Shown: positions 1-10,786, numbered from the stretch's first letter. The stretch: DNA of 64,000 nt from Zhengitettix transpicula (GCA_037074705.1 CM073596.1:28494001-28558000); one strand, 5' to 3'. Program-made: numbers and translations. The notes: generated by a model not told the origin, from the sequence alone.

Positions 1-352
1 GCCCTCGAGCACGTTCCAAGACTAACCACACCGTCTTCGCTTCGTTATCCTAGCAGGCTAGTCATTTAGCGATCTCTCGTATTACACTCAATTCATAGAT
101 TACAGCTTACTTCCGACGCTGAAGTCAGCATTATAAGATATAAAGAACTACTGAGGGTCTTACTAATTTATCAAAATTAACGGAGAATTTTAATCCAAGA
201 ATATCAGGGAAGACCGTGATCAAAGTGCATAGATAAGATAATTAAGGATGTTGAATGCAAATTGCACGGTGATAGGAGAAGCTTGTGCAAGAGATAATAA
301 CAAGAAACCCATTACTACATTTATAGTACATGATAAATGACACATTAATAGC
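1..352. other. AT-rich sequence, nothing recognised
   Basis: No repeat family, RNA gene or coding signature seen on either strand. Confidence 0.5.
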
Positions 353-972
353 ACAGTTATAGGATTTTTGGGGACTGAATTTCAAAATAAAATTATTTCT
401 TAATAATATTCGGTAATAACGTCTCTTCCACATTCCCCACGTTATTTTTATAATTACACACTATTTACCTTCCTCACTTACGAAAAAACAACTACTCTCA
501 TCTACTAGAAGAAAATTTAAACTGACATTAATAATGAAAGCTATCCAGTACGAATATTCTGGGAATTATTTGACAGTGAAGATCGCATTAAAGTGACAGG
601 GAAAAAAAGTTATACCTACGTAATCAATTAAATGTCTCACTTGAGTAACAGAAATGATAGAGATACAATCAAAAATGCCACCAGTGCAAATATTTATTTC
701 TAATAAATAATTTAACTGACCAATAGGAAAAATTAAACAATTGTCAAACAAATAATGCAATAAAAAATAATACTGCGACGTTCCATCTCCAATTTAGGAC
801 TTTATCAAGAGTACGATAATTGTTGAGTGCCCTTATTATTAAATTAAGAACAAAAATTTCTTCTATGCAGCAGAATCTAAAATTTAAAGAAAATGTATAC
901 AAGCATATGTTCAGTAAAATTATTATTCAACTTACAATTTGTATACAGTGCCAAGATATTCCATTTATATAT
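353..972 (+). repeat. Dispersed AT-rich repeat, copy 1 of a 0.6 kb direct duplication
   Basis: This stretch aligns through most of its length with 2660-3310. Shared landmarks in the same order are CCACATTCCCCACGT, CATCTACTAGAAGAAAA, AGCTATCCAGTACGAATATT, the AAAGTGACRGG segment and CCAAGATATTCCAT just before an AT tract. The two copies differ by scattered substitutions and small indels, so the duplication is old, or both are separate insertions of one element. No coding frame is kept between them. The block at 588-720 inside it is also present at 1349-1478. Confidence 0.8.
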
Positions 973-1236
973 TAAAATAATTAATATTTAACAAATTAAT
1001 TAATTAGAAAATTTTAAGTAAATATCAGTATATTTTAAATATATTTTCTTTAAATTTTAGATTAATAATTCTTCACTTCATTCAATATATTTTCTTCTTA
1101 AATTCATAATTAAGCTCCATATATCTGTTTTTTAAAACAATTAATGGAGTCCCAAATTAGGGAAGAATCGTAGTGATAATATTTTTCTACTGTTTTAATA
1201 ATAAACCACAAAGAGGCTCCTTTAAGAATCTTCTAG

Positions 1237-1238
<2 letters not shown>
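973..1238. other. AT-rich spacer
   Basis: Very AT-rich spacer between the first duplication copy and the (AT)n tract. No feature seen. Confidence 0.5.

Positions 1239-1272
<34 letters not shown>
1239..1272. repeat. (AT)n microsatellite
   Basis: Uninterrupted AT dinucleotides, directly beside the left arm of the inverted-repeat element. Confidence 0.95.
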
Positions 1273-1278
<6 letters not shown>

Positions 1279-1577
1279 AATAATATTATAAATCGATTTT
1301 ATTTATAATTTAATTTTGAATTTCTGCCAAACACTGTTGTAGCAAATTAAAGTGACAGGAAAAAAAGTTATACCTACGTAATCAATTAAATGTCTCACTT
1401 GAGTAACAGAAATGATAGAGATACAATCAAAAATGCCACCAGTGCAAATATTTATTTCTAATAAATAATTTAACTGAACTTTTTTTCCCGTCACTTTAAT
1501 GTGTTACAACAGTGTGTTTTGCAGAAATTCAAAATTAAATAAAAAAGAAAATCGATTTATAATATTATTATTATTTA
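1272..1577. mobile_element. MITE-like element with ~100 bp terminal inverted repeats
   Basis: Left arm 1272-1369 and right arm 1477-1577 are reverse complements with few mismatches. Both carry ATCGATTTT, TTTAATTTTGAATTTCTGC, CACTGTTGTA and TTAAAGTGACRGGAAAAAAAG. The 107 bp centre equals the segment found without the right arm at about 605-720 and 2930-3035. No transposase is present. The arm length fits a foldback or MITE-type element, but the superfamily is not identifiable. A third copy of part of the arm follows at 1582-1630 in the left-arm orientation. Confidence 0.75.
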
Positions 1578-1581
1578 TTTT

Positions 1582-1630
1582 GTTTTTTATTTAATTTTGA
1601 ATTTCTGCTAAACACACTGTTGTAACACAC
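1582..1630 (+). repeat. Extra copy of the MITE arm
   Basis: Repeats TTTAATTTTGAATTTCTGC and ACACACTGTTGTAACACA in the same orientation as the left arm, just outside the right arm. This suggests a nested insertion or a partial duplication. Confidence 0.7.
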
Positions 1631-2385
1631 AAATATCTAGAAATTTAAGTGATCGTTTTACCGAGTTCATAAATTACTACGGCTGTTGTACTACAATAAA
1701 TTGTGTTGGAAATAAGGTTATGTACATTAAGTAAGGTATTAATTCTTAAAAACTTTCCACGCCTTTGGGATGTCACTTCTAAGGAATTAGGCTATTAATT
1801 TAAACCTCATGGTCAATAAAAATTTATATATTTCGTAAATCCTTTCAGAGTTATCAAGAAATAATTCAAATCTTGAAAGCTTTATAATTTTGATTTTATT
1901 TTAAAAATAATAGCATCTCTTAAATTTTAGTTATCTGTGGCTGCAATTATAAATATTATTTGTATTGCGAAACTTTAAAAAAATGTAAAATTCATTTATA
2001 ATTTCTGTTCATTAAATATCTGACACTATTTGGGAGACATGAAAATTATTTTTAGTACTACTTGTTAGTGTTCATGCCATCTCAGTTGTTTATAAACACT
2101 CTAGGTGAAGCTCAAGTCTATCTAAAGACTAATTTGGCCGCAGAAGAATCCATCCCGAACGGAGTTAATGACGCCTGCAGAATTTTGAGCTGACCGTTTC
2201 AGTCACTCACTTCGCGACGAATGCATTACGTTTTATCTGCACACACCTTACGACTAAAGGCCAAATTAGCCCAGATTTATTTGAGCTACAATACTCGTTC
2301 CTCCGTCCCGATATTGAACGTTCTCACGCACGCGCAACCGTACCAGGCATTCATTGAATTGTTATCAAGTTATAACGGGATACGA
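1631..2385. other. No recognised feature
   Basis: AT-rich to about 2130. From about 2150 to 2350 the base composition is more balanced, but I see no motif or reading frame I can name. Confidence 0.4.
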
Positions 2386-2515
2386 GCCTGAGGCATGCAA
2401 GCGCTCTATTCGTCTCTCCGCTACAAGCCACCAGATGACAAATTCCAAATTTATGGAGCGAAAGGAAGAGTGGTGTTTGTTTTGGGGAACAGCTACTTTG
2501 ACCTCGCCAAAGGAG
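2386..2515 (+). repeat. 130 bp dispersed repeat (copy 1)
   Basis: Aligns with 25838-25962: CTGAGGCATGCAAGCGCTCT matches CTGAGTCATGCGAACTCTCT, and both contain ATGGAGCGAAAGGAAGAGT followed by a similar GGAAAACAGC-type stretch. I estimate roughly 75-80 percent identity by eye. Open frames across it (121 codons on plus, 73 on minus) resemble nothing known and are not annotated as genes. Confidence 0.65.
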
Positions 2516-2659
2516 ACTCCCTTCTCACTAGCATTTCTTATAGCTGAACGTAAATCTTCTCGGAAAGCAGCGGATCTCAACACCAAAGAAAATGGAAGTT
2601 GTCACACTATTAAATATAGTTTCCGTATTTACTGTTATCTAAACGGTTTTATCGGAAGA

Positions 2660-3302
2660 ACATTTATAGGATTTTTGAAACAATTTTATAAAAAATTATT
2701 TCTTAACGATATTCGATAATATTGTCTCCACATTCCCCACGTGATTTGTATAATTACACACTGCATGATTTACCATCCTCACTCTTTTATTTTTTAATGT
2801 ACGAAGAAACAACTACAGTCATCTACTAGAAGAAAAATTAAACTATTATTAATAATGAAAGCTATCCAGTACGAATATTCTGGGAATTATTTGACAGTGA
2901 AGATCGCATTAAAGTGACGGGAAAAAACTATACCTACGTAATCAATTAAATGTTTCACTTGAGAAACAAAAATGATAGAGTTACAATCAAAAATGGCATT
3001 AGTGCAAATATTTATTTCTACTAATAATTAAACTGACCATTAGGAAAAATTAAACAATTGACAAAGAAATCAATGCAATAAAAAAAATACTGTGATGTTT
3101 CGTTTCCAATTTAGAACTTTATCAAGAGATTAATTATTGAGAAAAGTTCCCTTCGATATTAATTTAAGAACAAAAATTTCTGCTATGCAGTAGAGTATTA
3201 TGAATATAAAATTTAAAGAAAATGTATATAATCTTATGTTAACAATGTTTGTTGAGTAAAATTTTTATTCAACTTAAAATTTTTATACAGTACCAAGATA
3301 TT

Positions 3303-3310
<8 letters not shown>
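2660..3310 (+). repeat. Dispersed AT-rich repeat, copy 2 of the 0.6 kb duplication
   Basis: Second copy of the unit described at 353-972, in the same orientation about 2.3 kb away. It contains the AAAGTGACGGG segment at about 2910-3035 and ends in a (TA)n tract where the first copy has only a short TATATA. Confidence 0.8.

Positions 3311-3336
<26 letters not shown>
3305..3336. repeat. (AT)n microsatellite
   Basis: AT dinucleotide run at the end of the duplicated unit. Confidence 0.95.
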
Positions 3337-3344
<8 letters not shown>

Positions 3345-3349
3345 AATTA

Positions 3350-4001
3350 ATATTATATAAATGTGATATCGGCCGGTTACATTGTTTGAAAATTTCTACC
3401 CCCGCCCAATCCCGAGCAATACGCAGTTTGTCACAATGCAACTGAGCAACATCCATAACAACCCCATAATTGACTCGAATTTCGGTCTATTCGCGTTCTT
3501 TACAAGTAACGCTCCACTAAACCCCACCCCTAAGCGAGCTCCCCTCCCAAATTGAAAGGGATTGAAATTTTACAAACAACATCAGTATATATATATATAT
3601 ATCTTATCAACGTCATAAATCCTAACAATTATTTATTCCATTATTTATCGACCTTTTAACGTGTTTGAAAGTTTCCACCCCCGTCTACCCCTACCTCTGG
3701 GGATTAAATGGCCAATTAAATATAATAATTTAACTCGCCGACATCCATTATGTATTTGACTCCAATATCGGTTGTATTTGCGTTATTTTCTAGTTTTGTC
3801 CGTCCACCTCCAACAAACTAAGGGTGTTCCCATTATGTAAGTGGTTTAAGATTTTTCATATCACACGGGCAGAAACCCCGCTTCCGGGGTTGGTAGACGC
3901 GTCTCACGCCGACAGTGTACGAAATTTTTTACTCCGGTGTAGATTTGTATAAAGAACTTACAAATATACATACAAACAAACACACTGCTTTATTTATAAG
4001 A
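3350..4001 (-). mobile_element. Helitron family B, degenerate copy
   Basis: Read on the minus strand, it begins near 4001 with TCTTATAAATAAAGC, like the 5' end TCTTATAAATATAAATG of the copy at 21064. It then carries the family landmarks GTAGATTTGT, a CGTACACTGTCGG-type segment, GAGACGCGTCTACC and GGGGGTGGAAACTTTC. Two diverged versions of the same internal module lie at about 3370-3540 and 3640-3860. No Rep/helicase coding sequence is present, so it is non-autonomous. The 3' end is missing or merged with the repeat on the left. Confidence 0.65.
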
Positions 4002-4319
4002 AAAATAAGATTACAAGAAAGGAACTGAAGAATGGTGGATTATTTTTTTACGTCCGGTTACAATACAACACCACATGAACGGAGAATGTGCGTCGTTGAC
4101 GACTTAAGTAAGCTTACAGATAATACGTACAGTACTAATTAATAATAGTAAATATGTGAAGCACTTACAAAATTGGAATACCACATTATTCAACATCAAA
4201 TAAGTGATTTTGGACTTCTCTGCGGTTAATACTGTTATTCTCGATGGGAAGGGGATACGTTTTATCTGTACGGAATTACTGTATATTATTTTAGTATTCT
4301 TAATGGTACCAAGCGTAAT
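4002..4319. other. No recognised feature
   Basis: AT-rich sequence between two Helitron B fragments. Nothing identified. Confidence 0.4.
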
Positions 4320-4545
4320 TTTTACTAATATTGGTAGTTATTGCAATTTTTCGTCACCCAACCTTGCCTTTAGGGGATGAAATTCCAACGTAAAAGCATC
4401 GAGACTGAAAATATGAATCTCAGTGACCCCGTAAACCATTTATTTGGCGCCAATATAGGCAGTTATCTTATATTTTGTATTTTGAACATGCCATCCCCTT
4501 CTACCCCAACCCATTAGGGGTGCTAGAGTTATCTTTATTCCGCGG
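4320..4545 (-). mobile_element. Helitron family B internal fragment
   Basis: The reverse strand contains the family B module landmarks: a GGGGTAGAAGGGGATGGCA-type stretch, then TTCAAAATAC, then ATAAATGG followed by GGGGTCACTGAGATTC. No ends are present, so this is a relic. Confidence 0.5.
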
Positions 4546-4641
4546 GGTTGTTTCTGGATCTTAAGTGATACGTGTACCAAGTTTTTTTTTATATTGTTAC
4601 ACGCATTAATGAATAAGTTATTTGACAATGAATTTTCCAAA

Positions 4642-4800
4642 TTAATATTATGGTTTATTTCGTAAAAACTCATCTTTCGGGATAATGACCTGTCGGGAAA
4701 ACGTCAATCGGGATTTTATCTTGTCGAGAAAAAGTCAATTGGGATATTGTCGGGAAAACGTGTATCGGGGCAAGTGTGTCGGGATTTTGTACTCGACCCC
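4642..4800 (+). mobile_element. Truncated copy of a GGGGTC-TIR element
   Basis: Matches the reverse complement of 57642-57878. Both contain TTAATATTATG, CTGTCGGGAAAACGTCAATC (or a close variant) and GTGTCGGGATTTTGTA, and end ...GACCCC. The left terminal inverted repeat (TIR) is missing here, so this copy is truncated. A TGTCGGGAAAACGT-like motif recurs about every 35 bp. Confidence 0.75.
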
Positions 4801-5857
4801 GTCACGTGTACATTCTGAGACGAATATTGATTTGGTTCTTTAAAATTCGCAATTTTACATCTAAATGAATTTGATACATCGCCTTACAATGTTTAAGTGA
4901 CCATCTTCAATTAACTTTAAAATATCGAATCTGTATGATAATATTACAAGTACAATCATCATTCAACGTATCTTTTATGTTGTGCGACTTACCCATTATA
5001 TTTTTCAATAAAAGCCAACGACTCGAGTGTCTCTAGATGTGAAAATAATGATGCACTCCTTTATTTAGTTCAGTTGTGCAGAAATCGGTTTGAACCGTGC
5101 GAACAGAGCTGCTGCTAAACATTTATTGATAGATGGATGAATGGATGAAAATCCCGGCGCTTGAATTAACGCGGTGCTTTAATGCTGTGAAATACTGCGG
5201 AGCCAGCTCCATGTTTTAATTATATTTAGCTCTAATTTATTAACCGATAAAAATCTGTTTGCCATCCGTGCGTGCCCTAGTTGATAAGGTAAAAAAAACT
5301 ACTCCACGAATATCTGTAAAAAAAATAATCTGTTCGTATAACGTTGATGAGAAGGTGGCAAAGACTGTGAAAATAACTGTTCAATGTCACGCCCTTTACA
5401 GCGAGGATAATAATCTAGACAAAGGATTTATATAAAAATATATTATCTCACGCGATCGTATGACTGACACATGGAACGGTTTATTAATTATATCTTTTTT
5501 TTTAACCTTTAGGTTAACTAAAATTTCACTACAGATAAACCTGTGACACAAATTGTCTCGCGTGGAATTTATGACTTTGGTGCCACTGTCACAAATGTCA
5601 ATCGCATTTAATTGTGTTGGAAACTGAGAATATGCAAAATTAACAGGTAATCTACAATAATAGAGATATAATTCGGCAGTAAATTGGAACGATGTAGACA
5701 GTAAATTTATTAACGAAACCGTTGCAATTACGGGAATTGTGTAGTCTTTTGGTTAAAGAAGAACACTTCAAACAGAATTGACCTGGGACGATTTCTAATT
5801 ATTTAAATAAGATACTTTTTAATAATACTGATATATATATATATATATATGTATGTA
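4801..5857. other. No recognised feature
   Basis: AT-rich with a more balanced patch near 5090-5280. A TA-rich tract at about 5828-5850 precedes the Helitron A fragment. Confidence 0.4.
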
Positions 5858-6072
5858 TAGAATCATATTTAAAAATGTGATCTTTTGTGTTAAATTACTG
5901 CGTGTCAAGACATCATGACGTCACAGCACACGGAACAAATAGACGCTACTACTCGACGATACTGCACAACAAAGTAAATAGTTCCTTTCTTCGCAATGAA
6001 ATAAAGCAGAAATATTTTGATTAAATAAAAAGAGTAACTTTATCCATAAATACTCAATGGAATGAGTAATGT
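5858..6072 (+). mobile_element. Helitron family A, internal fragment
   Basis: Carries the family A core: GATCTTTTGTGTTAAATTAC, TGACGTCACAGCACACGGAA, a CACAACAAAGTAAATAGTTC segment and an ATACTCAATGGAATGA end. It is closest to the minus-strand copy at 6460-6990, much closer than to the copies at 18.5, 27 or 35 kb. The 5' end is replaced by a TA/GTAT tract and the 3' end is absent. Confidence 0.8.
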
Positions 6073-6094
6073 ATATATATATATATATATATAC

Positions 6095-6150
6095 TATTAA
6101 ATAATATAAATACCACACAACGTTTCTGGAATCCTTGTCAACATATTGAT
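6095..6150 (-). repeat. Hammerhead-like element scrap
   Basis: The reverse complement reads ACAAGGATTCCAGAAACGTT followed by GTGTGGTATTTATATTA, the same module as at 13529-13660 and (partly) 29631-29758. It holds the GAAACG half of the possible hammerhead core, without a clear CTGANGA half. Confidence 0.5.
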
Positions 6151-6459
6151 CAGTTAGAAAACAAAATTAATTATATGGTGCTTTGAATTTATCTGTTCCC
6201 GTTTAAGAAGGAATGAAAATAATAAACACCGTAATGTTATAGAATGCACAAATATTTCTGATAAATTCTATCCGAGTTCGTAAAAGTTAAAAAAGTATTA
6301 CTATTTTATATTCATACTATTTATCCTTCATTTGCGAGAACAAGTAAAAAACTGGAATTTCTGACTCTTTGAAAATCATTTAAACCATTTTGTTGGGTTC
6401 AGGAATAAAGAAAGAATACGTTAATAAGAATTTATACATTACAATTTATTGGAATATTA
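6151..6459. other. No recognised feature
   Basis: AT-rich sequence between the inverted pair of Helitron A copies. Nothing identified. Confidence 0.4.
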
Positions 6460-6990
6460 AAAAAGGATTGGTTAACAAATATTAGGAACTGATTTTACAA
6501 ACATTTTATGTCTCCTCCAGTACAAAAAAAATTGGGAAAAATCATGGTACCCCCCCCCCCCACATTTATGCGATGTCAGTCATTTAAATGTCAAATTATT
6601 TAAAAGAAAATTAGTACCACAGATCGTATAGTCTTTCGTATTGTTTATTATCATCATTCCATGGAGTATTTCTGGATAAAGTTTTAATTTTAATTCAATC
6701 AAAATAGTTCTTTTTTTATTAAGAAGAAAGGAACTATTTACTTTGTTGTGCAGTATCGTCGAGTAGTAGCGTCTCTTTGTTCCGTGTGCTGTGACGTCAT
6801 CATTTCTTGACACGCAGTAATTTAACACAAAAGATCACACTTTTAAATATGATTCTATCCACCTTTGTGCTACGGGTTTCTCACCCCCACAGTACTGTTT
6901 CTTGTGTACGAATTTTTGTTGCACTCTGTCTAAATCTGTATATAAATTAACGTAAATACATAAAATATACGTTCTTTTTTATTATATAGA
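6460..6990 (-). mobile_element. Helitron family A, variant 3' half
   Basis: On the minus strand it starts precisely at 6990 with TCTATATAATAAAAAAGAAC, preceded by A, as expected for Helitrons that insert between A and T. It carries the TGACGTCA core and the same middle as 5858-6072. Its 3' half (TCTGTGGTACTAATTTTC, CTCCAGTAC in plus orientation) is shared only with the copy at 32335-33047, so these two form a subfamily. A (C)13 run at 6548-6560 lies inside. The canonical CTAG end is not seen. Confidence 0.8.
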
Positions 6991-7197
6991 TTTTTTTAGG
7001 GTAACAGGCTACATGAGGGTAATCTACATAGTGGCAACTCCTATTTAATAACATAGGAAGGGATTTGAAAGGGGGGATGTGGAAGGGTAGAAGAAAGTAG
7101 CCCCCGGGCTATATTTTAAGGATCCTACCCGGAATTCGACTAAAAGTGATGCAGGACAAACCCTAGAAAAACGTGCATCAGGTAGGTCGGGCATTGC
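6991..7197 (-). mobile_element. Repeat A retroposon, truncated copy (R1)
   Basis: Starts with a T-run then AGGGTAACAGGCTACATGAG, and runs through CATAGGAAGGGATTTGAAAG and GGATCCTACCCGG to GTAGGTCGGGCATTG, where homology stops. The A-run is therefore on the minus strand, and this copy keeps only the A-tail-proximal 200 bp. It begins at the base after the Helitron terminus, and ATTATAT occurs on both sides (6981-6987 and 7198-7204), a possible short target-site duplication. Confidence 0.85.
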
Positions 7198-8224
7198 ATT
7201 ATATGGTTAATTGCCTGTAAAAAAATTCTGATGACATTTTTCCCTTTTTCCAGTAACCTCGTCTGTAATTTGTGTATCATCTGCCAAAGAATGCGTATCA
7301 AGAAATTATTTTTTTCTGTTAATAAATTGAGCTCTGACTTAAATTTTAAGTTTAATTTCTATATAAATTTATTTTATTGTAATAGCTGGACGAGTTGTTT
7401 TACGGACGAGAATTCAAAGGAATTTAAGTCTTTACAAGCAAAGACCATATCCTTCGCTTTCGTATTGCGGTATCTCTGTTAATAGAATCTATTTGTGGCT
7501 GGACAAAGTGAGTTAAGCAAGTACGACGGGCAGTGAACATGAAGCAGATTTCGCACGCGATCATACACTGTCTTGGTACAAAAACAAACAGCGTCGAAGG
7601 AAACGCGAAATTCGCACACGCAAAGCGTAACTTATAGCTGCTGTTAACAGCTTTGCCCCACTTGCTACTTGCAAGGTCTCCAAAACAAATAAGAATAGTT
7701 CATTTAAGTTGTGGCACAATGTATATATACATTTCTGGCCTGCATAAACAATGGAATACATGTCAACTTGTGAGTAAAATTCAACATATATTTATTGTAT
7801 GCCACTCTGGAATTATATAAATTGATCTGGAGGAGTAATATTTAAATAAAAATATATTACTTTACTGCGCATTCCAAGAAAGACCAACTATGCCTAATGT
7901 TTATGTTGCTATATACACTTATAATATAAATCATTATGGACACTGCCCACAGCGAGTTTGAATGTCGCCTGGTGACGTTCAGGGAAACGTGACGTGGCAA
8001 ATAAAGTATACAAAGGAAGCAGAAATCATTCTGCCGACGACAAGTGCCGGAAATGTGGAAAAATACTGACAATAATGACTTTGAAGGAGACTGTGAACGA
8101 GTATCTCGGAAACGGCAAAGGTGGTCGGCTGATCGCGTGCTACTGTCGTGGACATCACTGGCAATGTTGAAGGACAATGATACCACTAGTAGACGATAGG
8201 CTGTTGGACGTTCACTCATCTAAG
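7198..8224. other. No recognised feature
   Basis: Mixed composition. The block at about 7930-8220 is GC-normal and immediately precedes the Tc1-like relic, so it may hold a further degraded part of that element, but I could not align it. Confidence 0.35.
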
Positions 8225-8635
8225 CTTAGCCGTTCTGTAATGCAAGATCGGCTGTATATATGACGATGGTGCAGGCAGAAGTGCTTCGGTGTACACCGTT
8301 CAGCGAACCTTATGGAACATGCTTGATGTCTTCCCCACCGCGGTGGAATCTTCCAATTGGATAACTGCCCGTGTCACAAATCCAATATCGTGTTACTGTT
8401 GTGTTAGAAGAACAGTAGAGAGCTAACGTTGATATATTGGCCTCAAAACTAGTTTGATCTCAGCCCGATGGAACACATCTGGGACGCAAGTGCCCCGCCA
8501 ACAAACCATCGATCCGCAATTTAAGAGAATTTCGTGAAATTGGTGGTGAAAGCTTGTCGAATCCATGCCACGCCGAAACGATGGCTTTGGCTCATCGGTC
8601 TAAGTACGGGTTATACCGTCCAGTTTTAATTGATT
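8225..8635 (+). pseudogene. Tc1-like (IS630-Tc1-mariner) transposase pseudogene
   Basis: Tc1-family transposases cut and paste DNA flanked by inverted repeats, using a DDE triad. Three conserved blocks are readable here. A helix-turn-helix end, YTVQRTLWNM, is at 8292-8321. The second catalytic aspartate block, LDNCPCHKSNIV, is at 8357-8392. The third catalytic block, DLSPMEHIWD, is at 8453-8482 in the same frame as the second. A third frame then gives VESMPRR near 8555-8575. The frame changes between blocks, two stop codons lie between the second and third catalytic residues, and the ~100 residues normally between the HTH and DN block (with the first aspartate) are missing. Spacing from D to E is 36 residues, two more than the common 34. 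It is clearly dead. No terminal inverted repeats were found. Confidence 0.88.
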
Positions 8636-9791
8636 TAAACGGGGAATTCTGGTACATGTAAATAATTGCCATAACAGTAATACGTAATATAATTCGTATA
8701 GATCATCAGAACGGAGGAATTTAATCACAGCAGCCTGAGTGCCACAATCACAGAAAATAATTTTATTTATTAATAAATTTATTTGCTAATATTTAAGTTA
8801 GCATCTGATTATAAATATAATTGTCAGATTTCTTGACTGTCTCAATTAGTGAATAACTTGTCGGGTGTAGAAGTTATTATGAGAGAATAGAAGAAGTGGA
8901 AATATCTACGTTTTATATATATATATATATTATTATAGATACTGGAACAGTTCAGTAAATATTTCGACACCATTGTCAACATACTTCAAAACCAGACTGT
9001 TTAAAACGACTACAGCAAAACTTTACAGTGTTACGCTTACTCCGTCTATGTACTTTTTTGTTTTTATAGACATATTTTTAAAAATGTTGTGGGATTATTT
9101 TAAGCGTGAACAGTATGGTGGTGACGCTGTATTATGTACCGCGGTGCCAGATAAAAATTAGAGGCCGGTAGTCAACACGAGCTATTGTCACAAAGGCTTC
9201 CTGCAAATGAGGCTAGTTTGAAGGGCGTGCGGGACAAGTATTGCCTTGAAAAGAGGCTGATTGTAGAGGCAATATTAGGTTAGCATTATATGCGGGGATT
9301 ATGGCCCATATGGCGCGTCGGACGCCCGCCCATTAATCCCCTATTTGAAAAGCTCTTGGCTCGGCCACCGTGCTGCCAGAATTAATCAGAGCCGATACAT
9401 GAATCACTCCTGCTTTCCTCTCCGTCCGCTCATTCATCTTCCTGTGGTTGGAGGGAGCTCCTGCTCTCTCGATACTTTATGCTCCACCACGTTCCGAACC
9501 TGTAATAAACTCAGAGTTGGGGATTGCGTCTAAACGAGGACTCATAGTCCTCACAGGCTCCATCCAAGGTTGCGATATCACTAGAACTCGAAACACACCT
9601 TGCATCCGTCCACAGACAAAACATATGCTGATTAAATTTTCTATGCATCAAATTAGGAAAAACAAAGTATACATAAATCATTTTTCGACGGAGATTCCTT
9701 CAAGTAACACAAAAATCAAAAATATTTTTAATACATTCATAGTTATGTTGTTACTAAATATATACGTCCGTTTAGTTTAAATTAATGATAA
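8636..9791. other. No recognised feature
   Basis: AT-rich to about 9150 with a short TA run near 8915-8930. The stretch 9160-9600 is GC-normal with no recognisable coding or repeat signature, and could be single-copy DNA. Confidence 0.35.
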
Positions 9792-10281
9792 TTTTTTAAA
9801 CAGGCTACATGAGGGTAATCCACGTGGTAATATCGTAGGAGGGGATTTGAAAGGGGGGGGGGGTGCGGAAGGGTAGTGGAAGGTAGCTAAGGGTTAACTA
9901 GGACCCCCGTGCTATAGTTTACGGATCCTACCCGGCATTCGACTAAAAGTGATGCAGGGAAAACCCTAGAAAAAACTACAACAGGTAGGTCGGACATTGG
10001 GTCCTTGTCCCACGCGGAAGAGGAGTTTTCTGTGTGGACGCAGCATTCATTTCTCTGTTCCTCGACCTGTTTAGGAGGCAGTTAGCCGACTGTTCCAAAA
10101 GAAAAAGCGTATGCCTGAGGTCTGTCACCATGGAAAACATACACCTCTCAAAACATGCCTCGGTGCCTCGGCTTGTGGGAACCTTAGTTCAAAAACGGAC
10201 AGAGGGAAAGGCATGCCATAAGGTAGCCCTCAGGTGAAAGGTTCACCTCCGAGCGAACCTCTCACGATTTCGTCTTACATG
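9792..10281 (-). mobile_element. Repeat A retroposon (R2)
   Basis: T-run at 9792-9797, then CAGGCTACATGAGGGTAATC and the standard order of landmarks to GGTAGCC and a GTGAAAGGTTCACCTCCGAG tail. AATGATAAT lies directly before it (9784-9792) and again at 10282-10290, where the next copy begins. It carries a (G)10 run near 9855. Deletions near the A-tail end (the AACTCCCCTTTAATAGC block is shortened) separate it from its neighbour. Confidence 0.9.
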
Positions 10282-10290
10282 AATGATAAT

Positions 10291-10786
10291 TTTTTTTTTA
10301 GGGCAACAGGCTACATGAGGATAAACCACGTTGGGCAACTCCCCTGTAATAGCATAGGAAGGGATTTGAAAGGGGGGGTGCGGAAGTGTAGAAGAAGGTA
10401 GATAAGGGTTACTAGGGCCCCCGGGTTATTTTTTAAGGATCCTACCCGTCATTCGCATAAAGAAATGCAGGGAAAACCTTATAAAAACCTGCATCATGTA
10501 AGTCGGGCATTGGGTACTTGTCCCACGCCCGTCCGATAGCGGGAGAGGAGTTTGCTGTGGGGACGCAGCATTCCCTTCTCCGTGCCTCGACCAGTTTAGG
10601 AGGTAGCTGGCCGACTATTCCAATGGGAATAGAGGACAACTCTTACCGTATGTTTAAGGTCTGAGACCCCGGAACATACACCTCTCAAAACAGGCCGAGG
10701 TGCCTCGGCTTGTGGGAACCTTAGTTCAAAAACGGAGAGGAAAAGGCAGCCCCAAAGGTAGCCCCTTCGGCCAATACATGCAATTA
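10291..10786 (-). mobile_element. Repeat A retroposon, near full-length (R3)
   Basis: Begins with a T-run and AGGGCAACAGGCTACATGAG and contains all landmarks: GGATCCTACCC, GGGTACTTGTCCCACGCCC, GACCAGTTTAGGAGG, the CTATTCCAATGGGAATAG hairpin and the GCCGAGGTGCCTCGGC hairpin. AATGATAAT (10282-10290) and AATGATAA (10787-10794) flank it and fit a target-site duplication. Open frames on both strands (such as 10442-10639, minus) follow from its high GC and are not treated as genes. Confidence 0.92.

Noticed and set aside
2354..2719. 121-codon open frame
   Set aside because: Spans part of one dispersed repeat and the start of another, so it is chimeric and not a gene.
7857..8219. 120-codon minus-strand open frame
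   Set aside because: Adjacent to, and opposite in strand from, the Tc1-like relic; no protein similarity seen.
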